Positions 17,776 to 27,667 of a stretch of 64,000 bases of DNA are shown here, one piece after another. Source of the stretch: Thalassobacter stenotrophicus (GTDB lineage: Bacteria > Pseudomonadota > Alphaproteobacteria > Rhodobacterales > Rhodobacteraceae). The stretch is from contig NZ_CYRX01000025.1 of NCBI RefSeq assembly GCF_001458315.1, positions 1-64,000 of the forward strand. The letters run 5' to 3'. Both the position numbers and the translations under genes were made by a program. How positions within the stretch are numbered: the first letter of the stretch is position 1; the number at the start of each line of letters is the position of its first letter. The notes under the pieces are model-generated. The model was not told the DNA's origin. It made no database searches and was given only the letters and a program-made list of their open reading frames with translations.

Positions 17776-18906
17776 CTATTGGGCAAACCAATCCGCGGGG
17801 TCCACCGGTGTGTTCCGGTCTCTTACCTCTATATAAAGCGTCTCGGAGCGGCCTGCGCCACCACCTTGTCCCACCTCGCGCAGAAAATCCTGCGCGCGTG
17901 GCAAGGTGCCGCCCATCACGCCGACGGGTGCGCCTTGGTTCAGGATCGTTCCGGATGTGCCATAAGCCTCTGACATTCCAGCAAGAATGATCAATTCGTT
18001 GGGGCTGGGTTCAAGGATGATCACTTGCCCCTGGTCCAACAAGGGCCCAGCATAGCGAATGGTCGCGTCTAACGGAGATGTGACCAAAGCGCCGGGTGTT
18101 GTGGCGATAAGCCAGCCGTTGCGGACAATTCCGGCGGCATCTGCCTCGCCAAAGGTGCGCAGCACTTGGCCGGTGACGGGCAGGGGCAGGGCCGTGGTTG
18201 CGGCCTCGGGCGCGGGCGTCATGCCTGCACTAGACAACGTGCTCAGCCCATCGGCAAAGCCGGACAAAGTATCGGCGTTTTGCACAAGGGTCGCCATGGC
18301 GTCCGCGTCCTGTACAAATCGTTGGGGCCTGTCCGTGCGGTTGGATAGGGCGGTTGCCAGCTCGGTGCGTGCGGTCTGCACCTCGGCCAATCCTGTCTCT
18401 AGCGTTGTGCGGGCGTGGTTTTGCAGGTCCCGCAAAAGCGCAAGGTCAGCCAAATCTGTGCTGAGTGTGTCGACCTTTGCCTGTAAGGCGGGGGTGATCG
18501 CGGCCACCATTTGCCCCGCTTGGGCCGTGCCAACAGGCCCCGAAGGATGCAGGTTCAAAAGGGGCGCGGGCGTATGCCCAATCCGTGCAAGCACACCCAA
18601 CAGTTGGGCCACCTCGGCGCGGCGGTCCTCAAATTCAGCCGTTAGCACCCGTTCGCGGGCATTGACCTGCCGCAGGCCATCGCGCAGCGCGGACAGCCCG
18701 TCCTCATAGGCGCGAACGGTCCGGGTAAGGGCCGCAATCCGGTCCGAGGCGCGGTTGGCATCCGCAAGCAGATCACCCGCTGCGATCAACTGCTCGGCTG
18801 CGGCGCGGGCCGTTTGTTCCAGCGTTTGTGCGCGGGCAGGCCCGATGGATAGCGCGCCCAACGTGCCCGCCAGTGTGGCGGCCATGATGACCGCGCGCAG
18901 GGTCAT
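17776..18906 (-). CDS. envC: EnvC-like murein hydrolase activator
   Basis: Periplasmic coiled-coil protein that activates amidases at the division site. The protein has 376 residues from ATG 18906, which overlaps the gpmI stop as ATGA. A GTG at 18918 is the alternative. A signal peptide ends near GPARAQ, two helical coiled-coil segments cover about 28-215, and a LytM (M23) domain covers about 250-376. The LytM zinc ligands are missing: the expected HLHFE reads ETLYIEV. This matches EnvC, which activates but does not cut. It is 32 bases upstream of ctpA. Confidence 0.85.
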   Translation of the reverse strand: MTLRAVIMAATLAGTLGALSIGPARAQTLEQTARAAAEQLIAAGDLLADANRASDRIAALTRTVRAYEDGLSALRDGLRQVNARERVLTAEFEDRRAEVAQLLGVLARIGHTPAPLLNLHPSGPVGTAQAGQMVAAITPALQAKVDTLSTDLADLALLRDLQNHARTTLETGLAEVQTARTELATALSNRTDRPQRFVQDADAMATLVQNADTLSGFADGLSTLSSAGMTPAPEAATTALPLPVTGQVLRTFGEADAAGIVRNGWLIATTPGALVTSPLDATIRYAGPLLDQGQVIILEPSPNELIILAGMSEAYGTSGTILNQGAPVGVMGGTLPRAQDFLREVGQGGGAGRSETLYIEVRDRNTPVDPADWFAQ

Positions 18907-20435
18907 CCGAACAGGCACCGGCCTGTCATTTCGGGCGGTGGTTGCAGCCCCATCAGGGCCAGCACTGTGGGCGCGAGGTCGGCCAAACGCCCGTCCTGCA
19001 TCGTCGCGCCTGTGGGGCCGCCGACCATGATCACCGGAACAGGGTTGAGCGTATGGGCGGTGTGCGGCGCGCCTGTCGTCGGCTCAACCATGGTTTCGCA
19101 ATTGCCGTGGTCGGCGCAGATAATCGCGGCGCCGCCTTTGGCTTCTAGGGCCGCTAGGGCCGCACCAAGCCCGGCATCCACCGCTTCGCAGGCCTTGGCT
19201 GCCGCCGCGAGGTCCCCGGTGTGGCCGACCATATCGGGGTTGGCGTAGTTCACAACGATCAGGTCATAGCCTGCATTGATTGCGCCGATGAAATGCTCGG
19301 TCACTTCGGCTGCAGACATCTCGGGTTGCAAGTCATAGGTCGCGACTGCGGGTGATTTCGGCATGAACCGATCCTCGCCCGGTTCTGGCGTTTCCTTGCC
19401 GCCGTTCAAAAAGAACGTGACGTGTGGGTATTTTTCGGTCTCCGCGAGGTGAAATTGCCGTTTTCCGGCCTGAGCCACCCATGCGCCCAGTGTGTTTTCG
19501 ACCTGTTTTTTGGGGTAGACCGTCGCCATAAAGGCGTTGTGCGCCTCGGAGTAGTCGACCATGCCCAACATATGCAGCGGCGTTTGTGTCCGCGCGAACC
19601 CGTCGAACGCAGGATCGGCCAGCGCGCTGAGGATTTCGCGGGCACGGTCGGCACGGAAGTTGAGGCAAAAGAACCCGTCGCCCGCGGCTATCCCGGTGTG
19701 ACCGGGCAAGACCGTTGGTGCGATAAATTCGTCTGTTTCCCCTTTGGCATAGCTTTGCGCGACGGCGGTGGCTGCATCCGGGGCCGCATCGCCTTTGGCA
19801 TAGACCATCGCATCATAAGCGCGCTCAACACGGTCCCAGCGTGTGTCACGGTCCATCGCCCAGTAGCGGCCGATGACTGTCGCGATCTGCGCGCCAGAGG
19901 GCAGGGCGGATTGAAGTTGGCCAAGAAAGCCATCAGCGGATTGCGGGGCCACATCGCGGCCATCGGTGATGGCGTGAATGGCCACGGGCACTCCGGCTGC
20001 GGTGATCGCATCAACGGCGGCGATGATGTGGGACAGGTGCCCATGCACGCCGCCATCAGACACAACGCCCATCAGGTGCGCAGTGCCGCCCGATGCCTTG
20101 AGGCTGTCGATCCAAGCCGTCAGAGAGGGCGCGGTGGCAAAGCTGCCATCCTCAACCGCCAGATCAATCTGGCCCAAATCCATCGCAACGACCCGGCCTG
20201 CGCCGATATTCATGTGCCCCACCTCTGAGTTGCCCATTTGCCCGCGGGGCAGGCCCACATCAGGGCCATGGGTAATGAGCGTGGCATTGGGGCAGGTCGC
20301 CATCAGGCGGTCCATCGTGGGCGTATGCGCCACATCAGGGGCCGATGTTGCGGGCGTGTCGGATAGGCCCCATCCATCCAGAATACACAGGACGACGGGC
20401 GCTTTGGCGGGGGTGGTTTGTTTGGTCATGGGCAT
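18903..20435 (-). CDS. gpmI: 2,3-bisphosphoglycerate-independent phosphoglycerate mutase
   Basis: Manganese-dependent glycolytic enzyme that interconverts 3- and 2-phosphoglycerate. The protein has 510 residues. N-terminal metal Asp is in LCILDGWG, the phosphorylated Ser in GQMGNSEVGH, and GRDVAPQSADG, YWAMDRDTRWDR and ADHGNCE complete the metal and substrate sites. ATGs at 20435 and 20429 are equally plausible, while a TTG at 20447 is less likely. It follows rlmH by 48 bases and overlaps envC, inside the rsfS to rppH series. Confidence 0.96.
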   Translation of the reverse strand: MPMTKQTTPAKAPVVLCILDGWGLSDTPATSAPDVAHTPTMDRLMATCPNATLITHGPDVGLPRGQMGNSEVGHMNIGAGRVVAMDLGQIDLAVEDGSFATAPSLTAWIDSLKASGGTAHLMGVVSDGGVHGHLSHIIAAVDAITAAGVPVAIHAITDGRDVAPQSADGFLGQLQSALPSGAQIATVIGRYWAMDRDTRWDRVERAYDAMVYAKGDAAPDAATAVAQSYAKGETDEFIAPTVLPGHTGIAAGDGFFCLNFRADRAREILSALADPAFDGFARTQTPLHMLGMVDYSEAHNAFMATVYPKKQVENTLGAWVAQAGKRQFHLAETEKYPHVTFFLNGGKETPEPGEDRFMPKSPAVATYDLQPEMSAAEVTEHFIGAINAGYDLIVVNYANPDMVGHTGDLAAAAKACEAVDAGLGAALAALEAKGGAAIICADHGNCETMVEPTTGAPHTAHTLNPVPVIMVGGPTGATMQDGRLADLAPTVLALMGLQPPPEMTGRCLFG

Positions 20436-20483
20436 CTTTTGGACCAAGGACCGTGGCGGGACAAGTCCCGGTAGCGGCGCGGC

Positions 20484-20954
20484 TTAGACCCTGTGGTAGG
20501 GGCTGCCTGCCAAAATGCTTGCGGCGCGGTACATCTGTTCGGCCAGCATGACCCGGACCAACATATGCGGCCAAACCATCGCGCCAAAGCTGAGGGTCAT
20601 GTCCGCTTGCGCCCTGAGGCTTGAATCGATGCCGTCCGCGCCGCCAATCACAAAGGCCAGATCACCCCGGCCCTGATCGCGCACGCGGCCTAACCGGTCG
20701 GCGAACGTAGGTGATGTCATCACCTCACCACGTTCATCAAGACACCAGAGTGCGGCACCGGTCGGCAGCGCACGGCGCAGCAACTCGGCTTCAGCAGCCA
20801 TGCCGCCGCCGCGTTTATCCTCAACCTCAACGACACGCGCAGGACCCAGTCCTAGACTGCGCCCCGTGCGGTCAAACCGGGTGAGATAATCATCGATTAA
20901 CGCTTTTTCTGGCCCCTTACGGAGCCGGCCCACAACGCACAGGTGGACGCGCAT
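20484..20954 (-). CDS. rlmH: 23S rRNA pseudouridine-1915 N3-methyltransferase
   Basis: SPOUT-class methyltransferase acting on the assembled 70S ribosome at helix 69. The protein has 156 residues, the family length. The knot segment shows LAFVIGGADGID and the C-terminal PHMLVRVMLAEQMYRA and SPYHR, both diagnostic. Its ATG shares bases with the rsfS stop (TGATG), so the two are translationally coupled, the usual rsfS-rlmH pair. Confidence 0.97.
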   Translation of the reverse strand: MRVHLCVVGRLRKGPEKALIDDYLTRFDRTGRSLGLGPARVVEVEDKRGGGMAAEAELLRRALPTGAALWCLDERGEVMTSPTFADRLGRVRDQGRGDLAFVIGGADGIDSSLRAQADMTLSFGAMVWPHMLVRVMLAEQMYRAASILAGSPYHRV

Positions 20955-21367
20955 CAGACCTTCGCGGCGTTCGCCGAGGCGGGGTCAGAGGGGCTGGCTT
21001 GCCACATCTTTTCCAGTTGGTAGAACTCGCGCACTTCAGGGCGGAACACGTGGACAATTACGTCACCTGCGTCGAGCAGCACCCAATCACCGGCGCCTTT
21101 GCCTTCGATTTTGCAGCTCCGGCCCAGTTGGACCTTAAGAACTTCGGCCAGCTTTTCGGACAGGGCGCTTACTTGACGGGTCGAGCGGCCCGAGCAAACC
21201 ACCATGTGGTCCGCCATCGAGGTTTTGCCGCGCAGGTCGATCTGCACAATATCTTCGGCCTTTTCGGCCTCCAGCGATGTCAGGATAAGAGCAAGCGTAG
21301 CGTCCGAAGCGGCCGTGTCGCTGGTTGCGTGTGGCGCTGTCGTGGCGCCCGGGGTCTGAGCAGACAG
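20954..21367 (-). CDS. rsfS: Ribosomal silencing factor RsfS
   Basis: Binds ribosomal protein uL14 and blocks 30S-50S joining in stationary phase. The core is complete: DIVQIDLRGKTSMADHMVV, GRSTRQVSAL, GKGAGDWVLLD and HVFRPEVREFYQLEKMW. There is no ATG or GTG at the 5' end. I place the start at CTG 21367 because GGAGG stands eight bases before it. In-frame TTGs at 21382 and 21424 would give 142 or 156 residues but have weak or no ribosome site. With CTG the protein has 137 residues, close to the family norm. The N-terminal 20 residues are Ala/Thr-rich linker. Confidence 0.9.
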   Translation of the reverse strand: MSAQTPGATTAPHATSDTAASDATLALILTSLEAEKAEDIVQIDLRGKTSMADHMVVCSGRSTRQVSALSEKLAEVLKVQLGRSCKIEGKGAGDWVLLDAGDVIVHVFRPEVREFYQLEKMWQASPSDPASANAAKV

Positions 21368-21550
21368 GGTCTGATCCTCCAAAAAATGGTGCGCCTCTCG
21401 CGCGTCCTGTCCGTAGGCTACCAAAGGTTGAGCCGCAAAACAATGATATCCGCAGGTGTGCGGAAGCGGCCTGATGCCCTGTGATGGGCGGAATGTCCAG
21501 CCCCCATGGGTTAAGGCTACTGCGAACGGCGTATCGTGGGGCCTTAAACG

Positions 21551-22948
21551 TTAGGCCGGTGGTTGATCCGCGTCATGTTGTGCGGCGGGCAGCATCGTGA
21601 CCTCTCGCTGAGGGAAGGGGATGGAAATGCCATGCTCGCGGAAGGCATCCCACAAAGCCAAGAACACATTGCCGCGAATGTTGGTCAGCCCGCCGGTGGG
21701 GTCTTTGATCCAAAACCGCAGGATATAATCCACCGAACTGTCGCCAAACCCCACGACATGGCAAACAGGCGGGCGGTGGCTGAGGACGCGGTCCACACCT
21801 TGCGCGGCTTCTATCGCGACCTTGCGCACCAGATGGGGGTCGTCGTTGTAAGCGGTGCCAAAGTGGATATCGAGGCGCACGAACTCATTGGAGTGGGACC
21901 AGTTCACCACTTGGCCTGTGATCAGGTCCTCATTCGGGATCAGATATTCCTTGCCGTCGCGGGTGACCACACTGGCGTAGCGCGCACCCAGCGTTTGGAT
22001 CCAGCCAAAGGTGTCCCCAAGGGAAATCACGTCGCCGGGTTTGATCGACTTGTCCAACAGAATGATGACGCCCGACACAAGGTTCGACACGACCTTTTGC
22101 AACCCGAACCCAAGCCCGACGCCGATCGCCCCGGACAAAACCGCAAGCCCGGTCAGGTCGATCCCGACGGTTCCCAACCCGATAAAGATCGCTGCCCCAT
22201 AAAACACGACTTGGATGACCTTGATGGCCAAAACCCGCATCGAGGGGGACATGTCCTCATTGGTTTGCAGCCGCTCAGCGGTGGTGCGGGTGATAAAGCG
22301 TGCGCCCATCACCAGAACCGCCAGAAGGGCCGCGCCTTGCAGGATTTGCCACAAGCTGATGGAGCTATCGCCCATCCCGATGCGGGCACTGTCCAACACG
22401 ACCTGCGTGTCGTCATCCAGTTGCAGAAGGCGCAGTGTGATCCATATCCAAGCGGCCCAATTCACAATGCGGCGTAAGGCATTGTTTTTGATGAGCCGTG
22501 TGGCAAAGGCCACGATCAGCCAAGCGGTGGCCAGATTGGCCGCAATCGCAATCAGGTAGTAGCGCGAAGGAAACCGAAACATCTCTTGCATGATGGCCAA
22601 GGCGCCCCACGCAAGAAGGACAAAGACGATCCCACGCAACCGGTTGCGCACCACGACCAGCCAACGCAATTGCCACTTTGGCATGCCCTCGCGGGTGCGG
22701 ACCCATGCCTCTAGCTTTGGGGTCAGGACCCTGCGCGCGCCTTCGGCAACCAACAACAGCACCACAAGGATTACGATCTGGGTCAGGCTTGAGATGCGCA
22801 AAAGTCCCGATGCGAAAAGCTCCGCCTGCCGCAGGATCATCTGCGCCGTGTCGCTGGCGACCTCTAGGGTGGTTGCGTCGGTTTGTGGACTGTCATGATT
22901 GGCCATTTGGGCAGAGTGCGCCACAGATGTGCCCGCGGCAAGGGCCAT
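21551..22948 (-). CDS. MscS-family mechanosensitive channel
   Basis: Inner-membrane channel that opens under tension and releases solutes on osmotic downshift. The protein has 465 residues with several hydrophobic segments before the pore helix: about 55-70, 100-118, 130-150, 165-180, 210-225 and 245-265. The MscS core is GVGLGFGLQKVVSNLVSG then ILLDKSIKPGDVI, followed by the beta domain and a C-terminal region ending FPQREVTMLP. ATG 22948 follows GAGGAG closely, and an in-frame ATG at 22906 is possible. It is separated from rsfS by 126 bases. It is larger than E. coli MscS (286), like YbdG/YjeP-type relatives. Confidence 0.9.
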   Translation of the reverse strand: MALAAGTSVAHSAQMANHDSPQTDATTLEVASDTAQMILRQAELFASGLLRISSLTQIVILVVLLLVAEGARRVLTPKLEAWVRTREGMPKWQLRWLVVVRNRLRGIVFVLLAWGALAIMQEMFRFPSRYYLIAIAANLATAWLIVAFATRLIKNNALRRIVNWAAWIWITLRLLQLDDDTQVVLDSARIGMGDSSISLWQILQGAALLAVLVMGARFITRTTAERLQTNEDMSPSMRVLAIKVIQVVFYGAAIFIGLGTVGIDLTGLAVLSGAIGVGLGFGLQKVVSNLVSGVIILLDKSIKPGDVISLGDTFGWIQTLGARYASVVTRDGKEYLIPNEDLITGQVVNWSHSNEFVRLDIHFGTAYNDDPHLVRKVAIEAAQGVDRVLSHRPPVCHVVGFGDSSVDYILRFWIKDPTGGLTNIRGNVFLALWDAFREHGISIPFPQREVTMLPAAQHDADQPPA

Positions 22949-23194
22949 GGCTCCTCAGGTCGGCGCGCCGGATCTGAGGCTTGCGAAGGCGGTGTGAAAC
23001 GCGTCCCTTGCGAAGGGCGCGATCCGGTTGTATCTCAGCGTCATGACGACCTTTATTCTCATGGATGATCGCGCCCGACTGCGTGAACGCTTTTACGGCG
23101 CCTCCATGAGCGTGCGCGCGCGGCTCGGCTGACCCGCCCACCCCTGAACAGACCACAGACGCTCACCAACAACATCACGGGAGAGGACCCCATC

Positions 23195-24601
23195 ATGTCC
23201 CCCAAAACGCTCTACGACAAAATCTGGGACGCGCACCTCGCGCATGAAGCCGAAGACGGCACCAGCCTGCTATATATCGACCGCCACCTTGTGCACGAAG
23301 TGACCTCGCCGCAGGCGTTCGAAGGCCTACGCCTGACGGGCCGCACGGTGCGCGCACCAGAAAAAACCATCGCGGTGCCTGATCATAACGTCCCGACGAC
23401 CCCGGGTCGTGAAGACCCCGCCAACATGACCGAGGATTCGGCCATTCAGGTGGCCGCGCTCGACAAGAACGCCAAGGATTTTGGTATTCACTACTATCCC
23501 GTATCTGACGTGCGTCAGGGTATCGTGCACATCGTCGGCCCCGAGCAGGGCTGGACATTGCCCGGCATGACCGTTGTGTGCGGCGACAGCCACACCGCGA
23601 CCCACGGCGCATTTGGCGCGCTGGCCCACGGCATCGGCACATCCGAGGTTGAGCACGTTCTGGCCACGCAAACGCTGATCCAGAAAAAATCCAAGAACAT
23701 GAAGGTCGAGATCACCGGCAAGCTGGCGCCGGGCGTGACCGCCAAGGACATCGTTCTGACCATCATCGGTGAGACCGGGACCGCAGGCGGCACCGGCTAC
23801 GTGATTGAATACTGCGGTGAGGCGATCCGCGATCTGTCCATGGAAGGTCGTATGACCATCTGTAACATGGCCATCGAGGGCGGCGCACGCGCAGGCCTGA
23901 TCGCACCAGATGAAACCACATACGCATATGTCGAAGGCCGCCCCCACGCCCCGAAAGGTGCCCAGTGGGAAGCCGCGATGAACTGGTGGAAAACGCTCTA
24001 TTCCGACGATGATGCGGCATGGGACAAGGTCCTGACGATCCGGGGCGAAGACATCGCACCGACCGTCACGTGGGGCACCTCGCCCGAGGATGTTTTGCCC
24101 ATCACTGCAGCCGTGCCATCCGCATCTGACTTCAAAGGCGGCAAGGTCGATGCAGCGCAACGTTCGCTCGATTACATGGGGCTAACTGCGGGCACGCCTC
24201 TGGCTGAGGTTGCCATTGATACGGTCTTTATCGGGTCTTGCACCAATGGCCGGATTGAGGATCTGCGTGCCGCTGCCGCGATCCTGAAGGGCAAAAAGAA
24301 GAAAGACGGGATCCGCGCGATGGTCGTGCCAGGGTCTGGCCTTGTGCGCGCGCAAGCCGAAGAAGAAGGCTTGGCCGACATCTTCAAAGAGGCCGGTTTT
24401 GAATGGCGCCTTGCGGGCTGTTCGATGTGTCTAGCGATGAACCCGGACCAATTGGCACCGGGCGAGCGGTGTGCCGCGACCTCTAACCGTAACTTTGAGG
24501 GTCGTCAGGGCCGGGGTGGGCGCACGCACTTGATGTCGCCCGCAATGGCAGCTGCTGCCGCGATTACGGGCCGTCTGACGGATGTCCGCGAGCTGATGTA
24601 G
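23195..24601 (+). CDS. leuC: 3-isopropylmalate dehydratase large subunit
   Basis: Aconitase-family subunit that, with LeuD, isomerises 2-isopropylmalate to 3-isopropylmalate in leucine synthesis. The protein has 468 residues. The [4Fe-4S] cysteines are in [13 protein letters not shown] and the pair [18 protein letters not shown] and [13 protein letters not shown] are family signatures. The C-terminal [18 protein letters not shown] is also typical. GGGAGAGGACC provides the ribosome site. The small subunit leuD does not follow within this window. Two hairpin terminators lie directly downstream. Confidence 0.97.
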   Translation: MSPKTLYDKIWDAHLAHEAEDGTSLLYIDRHLVHEVTSPQAFEGLRLTGRTVRAPEKTIAVPDHNVPTTPGREDPANMTEDSAIQVAALDKNAKDFGIHYYPVSDVRQGIVHIVGPEQGWTLPGMTVVCGDSHTATHGAFGALAHGIGTSEVEHVLATQTLIQKKSKNMKVEITGKLAPGVTAKDIVLTIIGETGTAGGTGYVIEYCGEAIRDLSMEGRMTICNMAIEGGARAGLIAPDETTYAYVEGRPHAPKGAQWEAAMNWWKTLYSDDDAAWDKVLTIRGEDIAPTVTWGTSPEDVLPITAAVPSASDFKGGKVDAAQRSLDYMGLTAGTPLAEVAIDTVFIGSCTNGRIEDLRAAAAILKGKKKKDGIRAMVVPGSGLVRAQAEEEGLADIFKEAGFEWRLAGCSMCLAMNPDQLAPGERCAATSNRNFEGRQGRGGRTHLMSPAMAAAAAITGRLTDVRELM

Positions 24602-24611
24602 GCTCTTATCG

Positions 24612-24635
24612 GGCGCCTCGTAGGAGGCGCTCTTT
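24612..24635 (+). terminator. Intrinsic terminator after leuC
   Basis: GCGCCTC (24613-24619) and GAGGCGC (24624-24630) form a 7-bp stem with a GTAG loop, followed by TCTTTAA. It begins 12 bases after the leuC stop. Confidence 0.7.
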
Positions 24636-24647
24636 AACTGACTAAAG

Positions 24648-24683
24648 CAAAACGCCGCCCATGATGACATGGGCGGCGTTTTG
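24648..24683. terminator. Strong bidirectional terminator
   Basis: A perfect 16-bp stem: CAAAACGCCGCCCATG (24648-24663), loop ATGA, and its complement (24668-24683). The base of the stem supplies T-rich tails on both strands (TTTTG). It separates leuC from the convergent formate dehydrogenase gene. Confidence 0.88.
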
Positions 24684-24729
24684 TATTTTGGCCTTGCTTG
24701 ATGGGTTAACGGGCAGAGCGCCCATTAGC

Positions 24730-27492
24730 TTATTCGGCTGCTATCGCCGCCGGCTTTTCGGCTCGCACAGCGCTGAATTTGAACTCGGGGATCTTGCCGT
24801 ATGGATCAACCGCCGAGTTGGTCAGCAGGTTCGCCGCCGCCTCAACGTATGCAAAGGGCAGGAACACCATGTCCGGGGCCACGGCGCGGTCCGCCCGCGC
24901 CATGATCGTGACCGATCCGCGACGTGTGGTCAGTTGCACCATCTCACCGGGGTTTACCCCAATTTTTCTGAGGGTTGAGGGGTGCAGCGATGCGTTCGCT
25001 TCCGGCTCAACCGCGTCCAAAACGCTCGACCGCCGGGTCATGGAACCGGTGTGCCAATGCTCAAGCTGCCGCCCGGTGGTCAGGATCATCGGGTAATCCG
25101 CATCGGGGGCTTCGGCCGGTGGGATCACATCAGCGGGTGTGAAGCGCGCGCGCCCTTCGGGCCGTGGAAACCCGTCTGAGAAAACAATGGCTTGACCGGG
25201 GTCCGTGGGCGAAAGGGACGGGTAAGTCACCGCATTTTCGCCCTCAAGCCGATCCCATGTGATGTTGTCGAGGGACTTCATAAAGCCCTTCATTTCGGCG
25301 AAAATCTCGCTTGGATGGGTGTAGGTCCAGTCCAGCCCGCAACGTTTCGCAAGTTCGGTTGTGATCCACCAATCCTCTCGCGCCTCACCTGGAGGTGCGA
25401 CGGCGGGCCGTCCCATTTGGACCTGTCGGTTGGTGTTGGTCACAGTGCCAGATTTTTCTGCAAAGGCAGAAGCGGGCAGGATCACATCAGCGTAGTTCGC
25501 TGTTTCCGTTATGAAAATATCCTGGACCACGAGGTGATCCAGCTTGGCGAGGGCTGCACGCGCGTGATCCACATCCGGGTCCGACATGGCGGGGTTCTCA
25601 CCCAAGATATACATCGCTTTGATCTGATCGGCGTGGATGGCATCCACAATTTCGGTGACCGTCAGGCCCTTTTCAGCCGAAAAATCGCCGCTGCCCCAAA
25701 CGTCGGTAAATGCGCTGCGCACACCGTCGTCGGTGACGGTCTGATAGTCGGGCAGGAACATCGGGATAAGGCCCGCATCAGATGCGCCCTGCACGTTGTT
25801 TTGCCCACGCAGCGGGTGCAAGCCAGAGCCGGGCCGCCCCACTTGACCGGTCATAAGCGCAAGTGAAATCAAGCACCTAGAGTTGTCTGTGCCGTGGATG
25901 TGCTGGCTGACGCCCATACCCCAGAAGATCATCGCGGCTTTGGCGCCTGCGAATGTGCGGGCCACCTCGCGTAGGGTTTCTGCGTCGATCCCGCAGATCG
26001 CCTCCATCGCTTCGGGGGCAAAGCCTGCGAGGTGCGATTTCTCCGCTTCCCAGTTTTCGGTGTAGGCGTCGATGTATTGTTGATCGTAGAGTTTTTCTTC
26101 CACGATTACGTGCATGATCGCGTTCAGCATCGAGACGTCCGCTCCGGGGCGGAATTGCAGCATGTGGCTCGCGAACCGTTTCAGTGCTTGTCCCCGTGGG
26201 TCCATCACGATCAGCTTGCCGCCGCGCTTGGTGAATTGCTTGAAGTACGTCGCTGCAACGGGGTGGTTTTCGATCGGGTTCGCGCCGATGACGATGGCCA
26301 CATCGGCGTTTTCAATTTCATTGAACGTCGCCGTGACCGCGCCCGAACCCACGTTTTCCAATAAGGCCGCAACCGATGACGCATGGCACAGCCGGGTGCA
26401 GTGATCGACGTTGTTATGGCCAAACCCTTGGCGGATAAACTTCTGGAACAAATAGGCTTCTTCGTTGGTGCATTTGGCAGAGCCAAAGCCTGCAACATCG
26501 CGCCCGCGTCCCTTGAGGCCCGCGCTTGCGGCCTCTAGCGCTTCTTCCCAAGTGGCTTCGCGGAAGTGTGTTTGCCAGTTTGCTGGATCCACATTCAACC
26601 CCTTGGCAGGGGCGTCATCGCGGCGGATTAGTGGTTTGGTCAGGCGATGATCGTGGTGGATATAGTCAAACCCAAATCGCCCTTTGACGCACAAACGCCC
26701 TTCGTTTGCGGGACCATCGATGCCCTCAACAAACTTCACGCGGCCGTCTTTGACCTTGAGAGAGACCTGGCAGCCGACGCCGCAGAAGGGGCAAACGCTC
26801 TTAACTTCTTCGTCATAATCCTTGCTGTCGCCGACCTGTTCTGCGTCCACCACAGTGGCGGGCATCAACGCGCCCGTGGGGCAGGCTTGCACACATTCAC
26901 CGCACGCCACGCAGGAGCTTTCGCCCATAGGGTCGGCGAAATCGAACGTTGGATAGCTGTCGTGCCCGCGACCGGCCATGCCGATCACGTCATTGACCTG
27001 CACCTCGCGGCAGGCGCGCACGCACAAGCCACATTGGATACAGGCGTCCAAGTTGACGGACATCGCAACGTGGGTGTCATCGAGCAGGGGGATGCGCTCA
27101 GCCTCTAGGGTCGGCAGGCGGCTGGTGGTGACGCCATTCGCCTCGGCCATGTCCCACAGGTGGCTGGATTTATCATGGGCCACATCGCGCTCGGGCTGGT
27201 CGGCCACAAGCATTTCCATGACCATTTTGCGTGCCGCCACCGGACGCGCCGAGGCAGTATTCACCACCATACCTTCGGCCGGTTCGCGGATACAGGATGC
27301 GGCCAAGGTCCGCTCGCCTTCAATCTCGACCATGCAGGCGCGGCAGTTTCCGTCGGGGCGGTAGCCCGGCGCGGGCTTGTGGCACAGATGCGGTATCACG
27401 AGGCCGCGGCCATTCGCGACCTCCCAAATCGTCAGCCCAGCGGGTGCCTCGATCTGTTCGCCGTCAAGCGTGAAACGGATGGTGTCGGTCAT
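24730..27492 (-). CDS. fdhF: Formate dehydrogenase alpha subunit, stand-alone
   Basis: Oxidises formate to CO2 on a molybdenum or tungsten bis-pterin site. The protein has 920 residues from ATG 27492 with GGGAG upstream. The frame runs back to 27651 without family support. It has an N-terminal [2Fe-2S] domain (HLCHK, CRAC, SCIR), a His-Cys cluster, and two [4Fe-4S] motifs (CIQCGLCVRAC, CVACGECVQAC). Next come the CPFCGVGC cluster, the catalytic domain with Cys369 in RLCHASS (Cys, not selenocysteine) and a MopB C-terminus. This is the cytosolic NAD-linked alpha-subunit architecture. No Tat signal is seen. The beta and gamma diaphorase subunits and fdhD are not adjacent, which is unusual. Confidence 0.92.
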   Translation of the reverse strand: MTDTIRFTLDGEQIEAPAGLTIWEVANGRGLVIPHLCHKPAPGYRPDGNCRACMVEIEGERTLAASCIREPAEGMVVNTASARPVAARKMVMEMLVADQPERDVAHDKSSHLWDMAEANGVTTSRLPTLEAERIPLLDDTHVAMSVNLDACIQCGLCVRACREVQVNDVIGMAGRGHDSYPTFDFADPMGESSCVACGECVQACPTGALMPATVVDAEQVGDSKDYDEEVKSVCPFCGVGCQVSLKVKDGRVKFVEGIDGPANEGRLCVKGRFGFDYIHHDHRLTKPLIRRDDAPAKGLNVDPANWQTHFREATWEEALEAASAGLKGRGRDVAGFGSAKCTNEEAYLFQKFIRQGFGHNNVDHCTRLCHASSVAALLENVGSGAVTATFNEIENADVAIVIGANPIENHPVAATYFKQFTKRGGKLIVMDPRGQALKRFASHMLQFRPGADVSMLNAIMHVIVEEKLYDQQYIDAYTENWEAEKSHLAGFAPEAMEAICGIDAETLREVARTFAGAKAAMIFWGMGVSQHIHGTDNSRCLISLALMTGQVGRPGSGLHPLRGQNNVQGASDAGLIPMFLPDYQTVTDDGVRSAFTDVWGSGDFSAEKGLTVTEIVDAIHADQIKAMYILGENPAMSDPDVDHARAALAKLDHLVVQDIFITETANYADVILPASAFAEKSGTVTNTNRQVQMGRPAVAPPGEAREDWWITTELAKRCGLDWTYTHPSEIFAEMKGFMKSLDNITWDRLEGENAVTYPSLSPTDPGQAIVFSDGFPRPEGRARFTPADVIPPAEAPDADYPMILTTGRQLEHWHTGSMTRRSSVLDAVEPEANASLHPSTLRKIGVNPGEMVQLTTRRGSVTIMARADRAVAPDMVFLPFAYVEAAANLLTNSAVDPYGKIPEFKFSAVRAEKPAAIAAE

Positions 27493-27667
27493 GTCTAGCG
27501 CTCTCCCGGTCGCATTTCGTGAAACCCTAGCCCATTTTTTCACTTCCACAAAAGGACATCCGCGACGCGCCATCGTCCGTTTACGCCCTGTGTGGCAGCT
27601 ATCGGCCATTGGCTTTTCCGATAAGAAACGGCATGACCCTAAGGGAGCCAAAAGAGGGCAGGAAAAG

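Noticed and set aside
23043-23132. A 29-codon frame before leuC as a possible leader peptide
   Set aside because: It has no leucine run, no ribosome site and no attenuator hairpin before leuC, so leucine attenuation is not supported.
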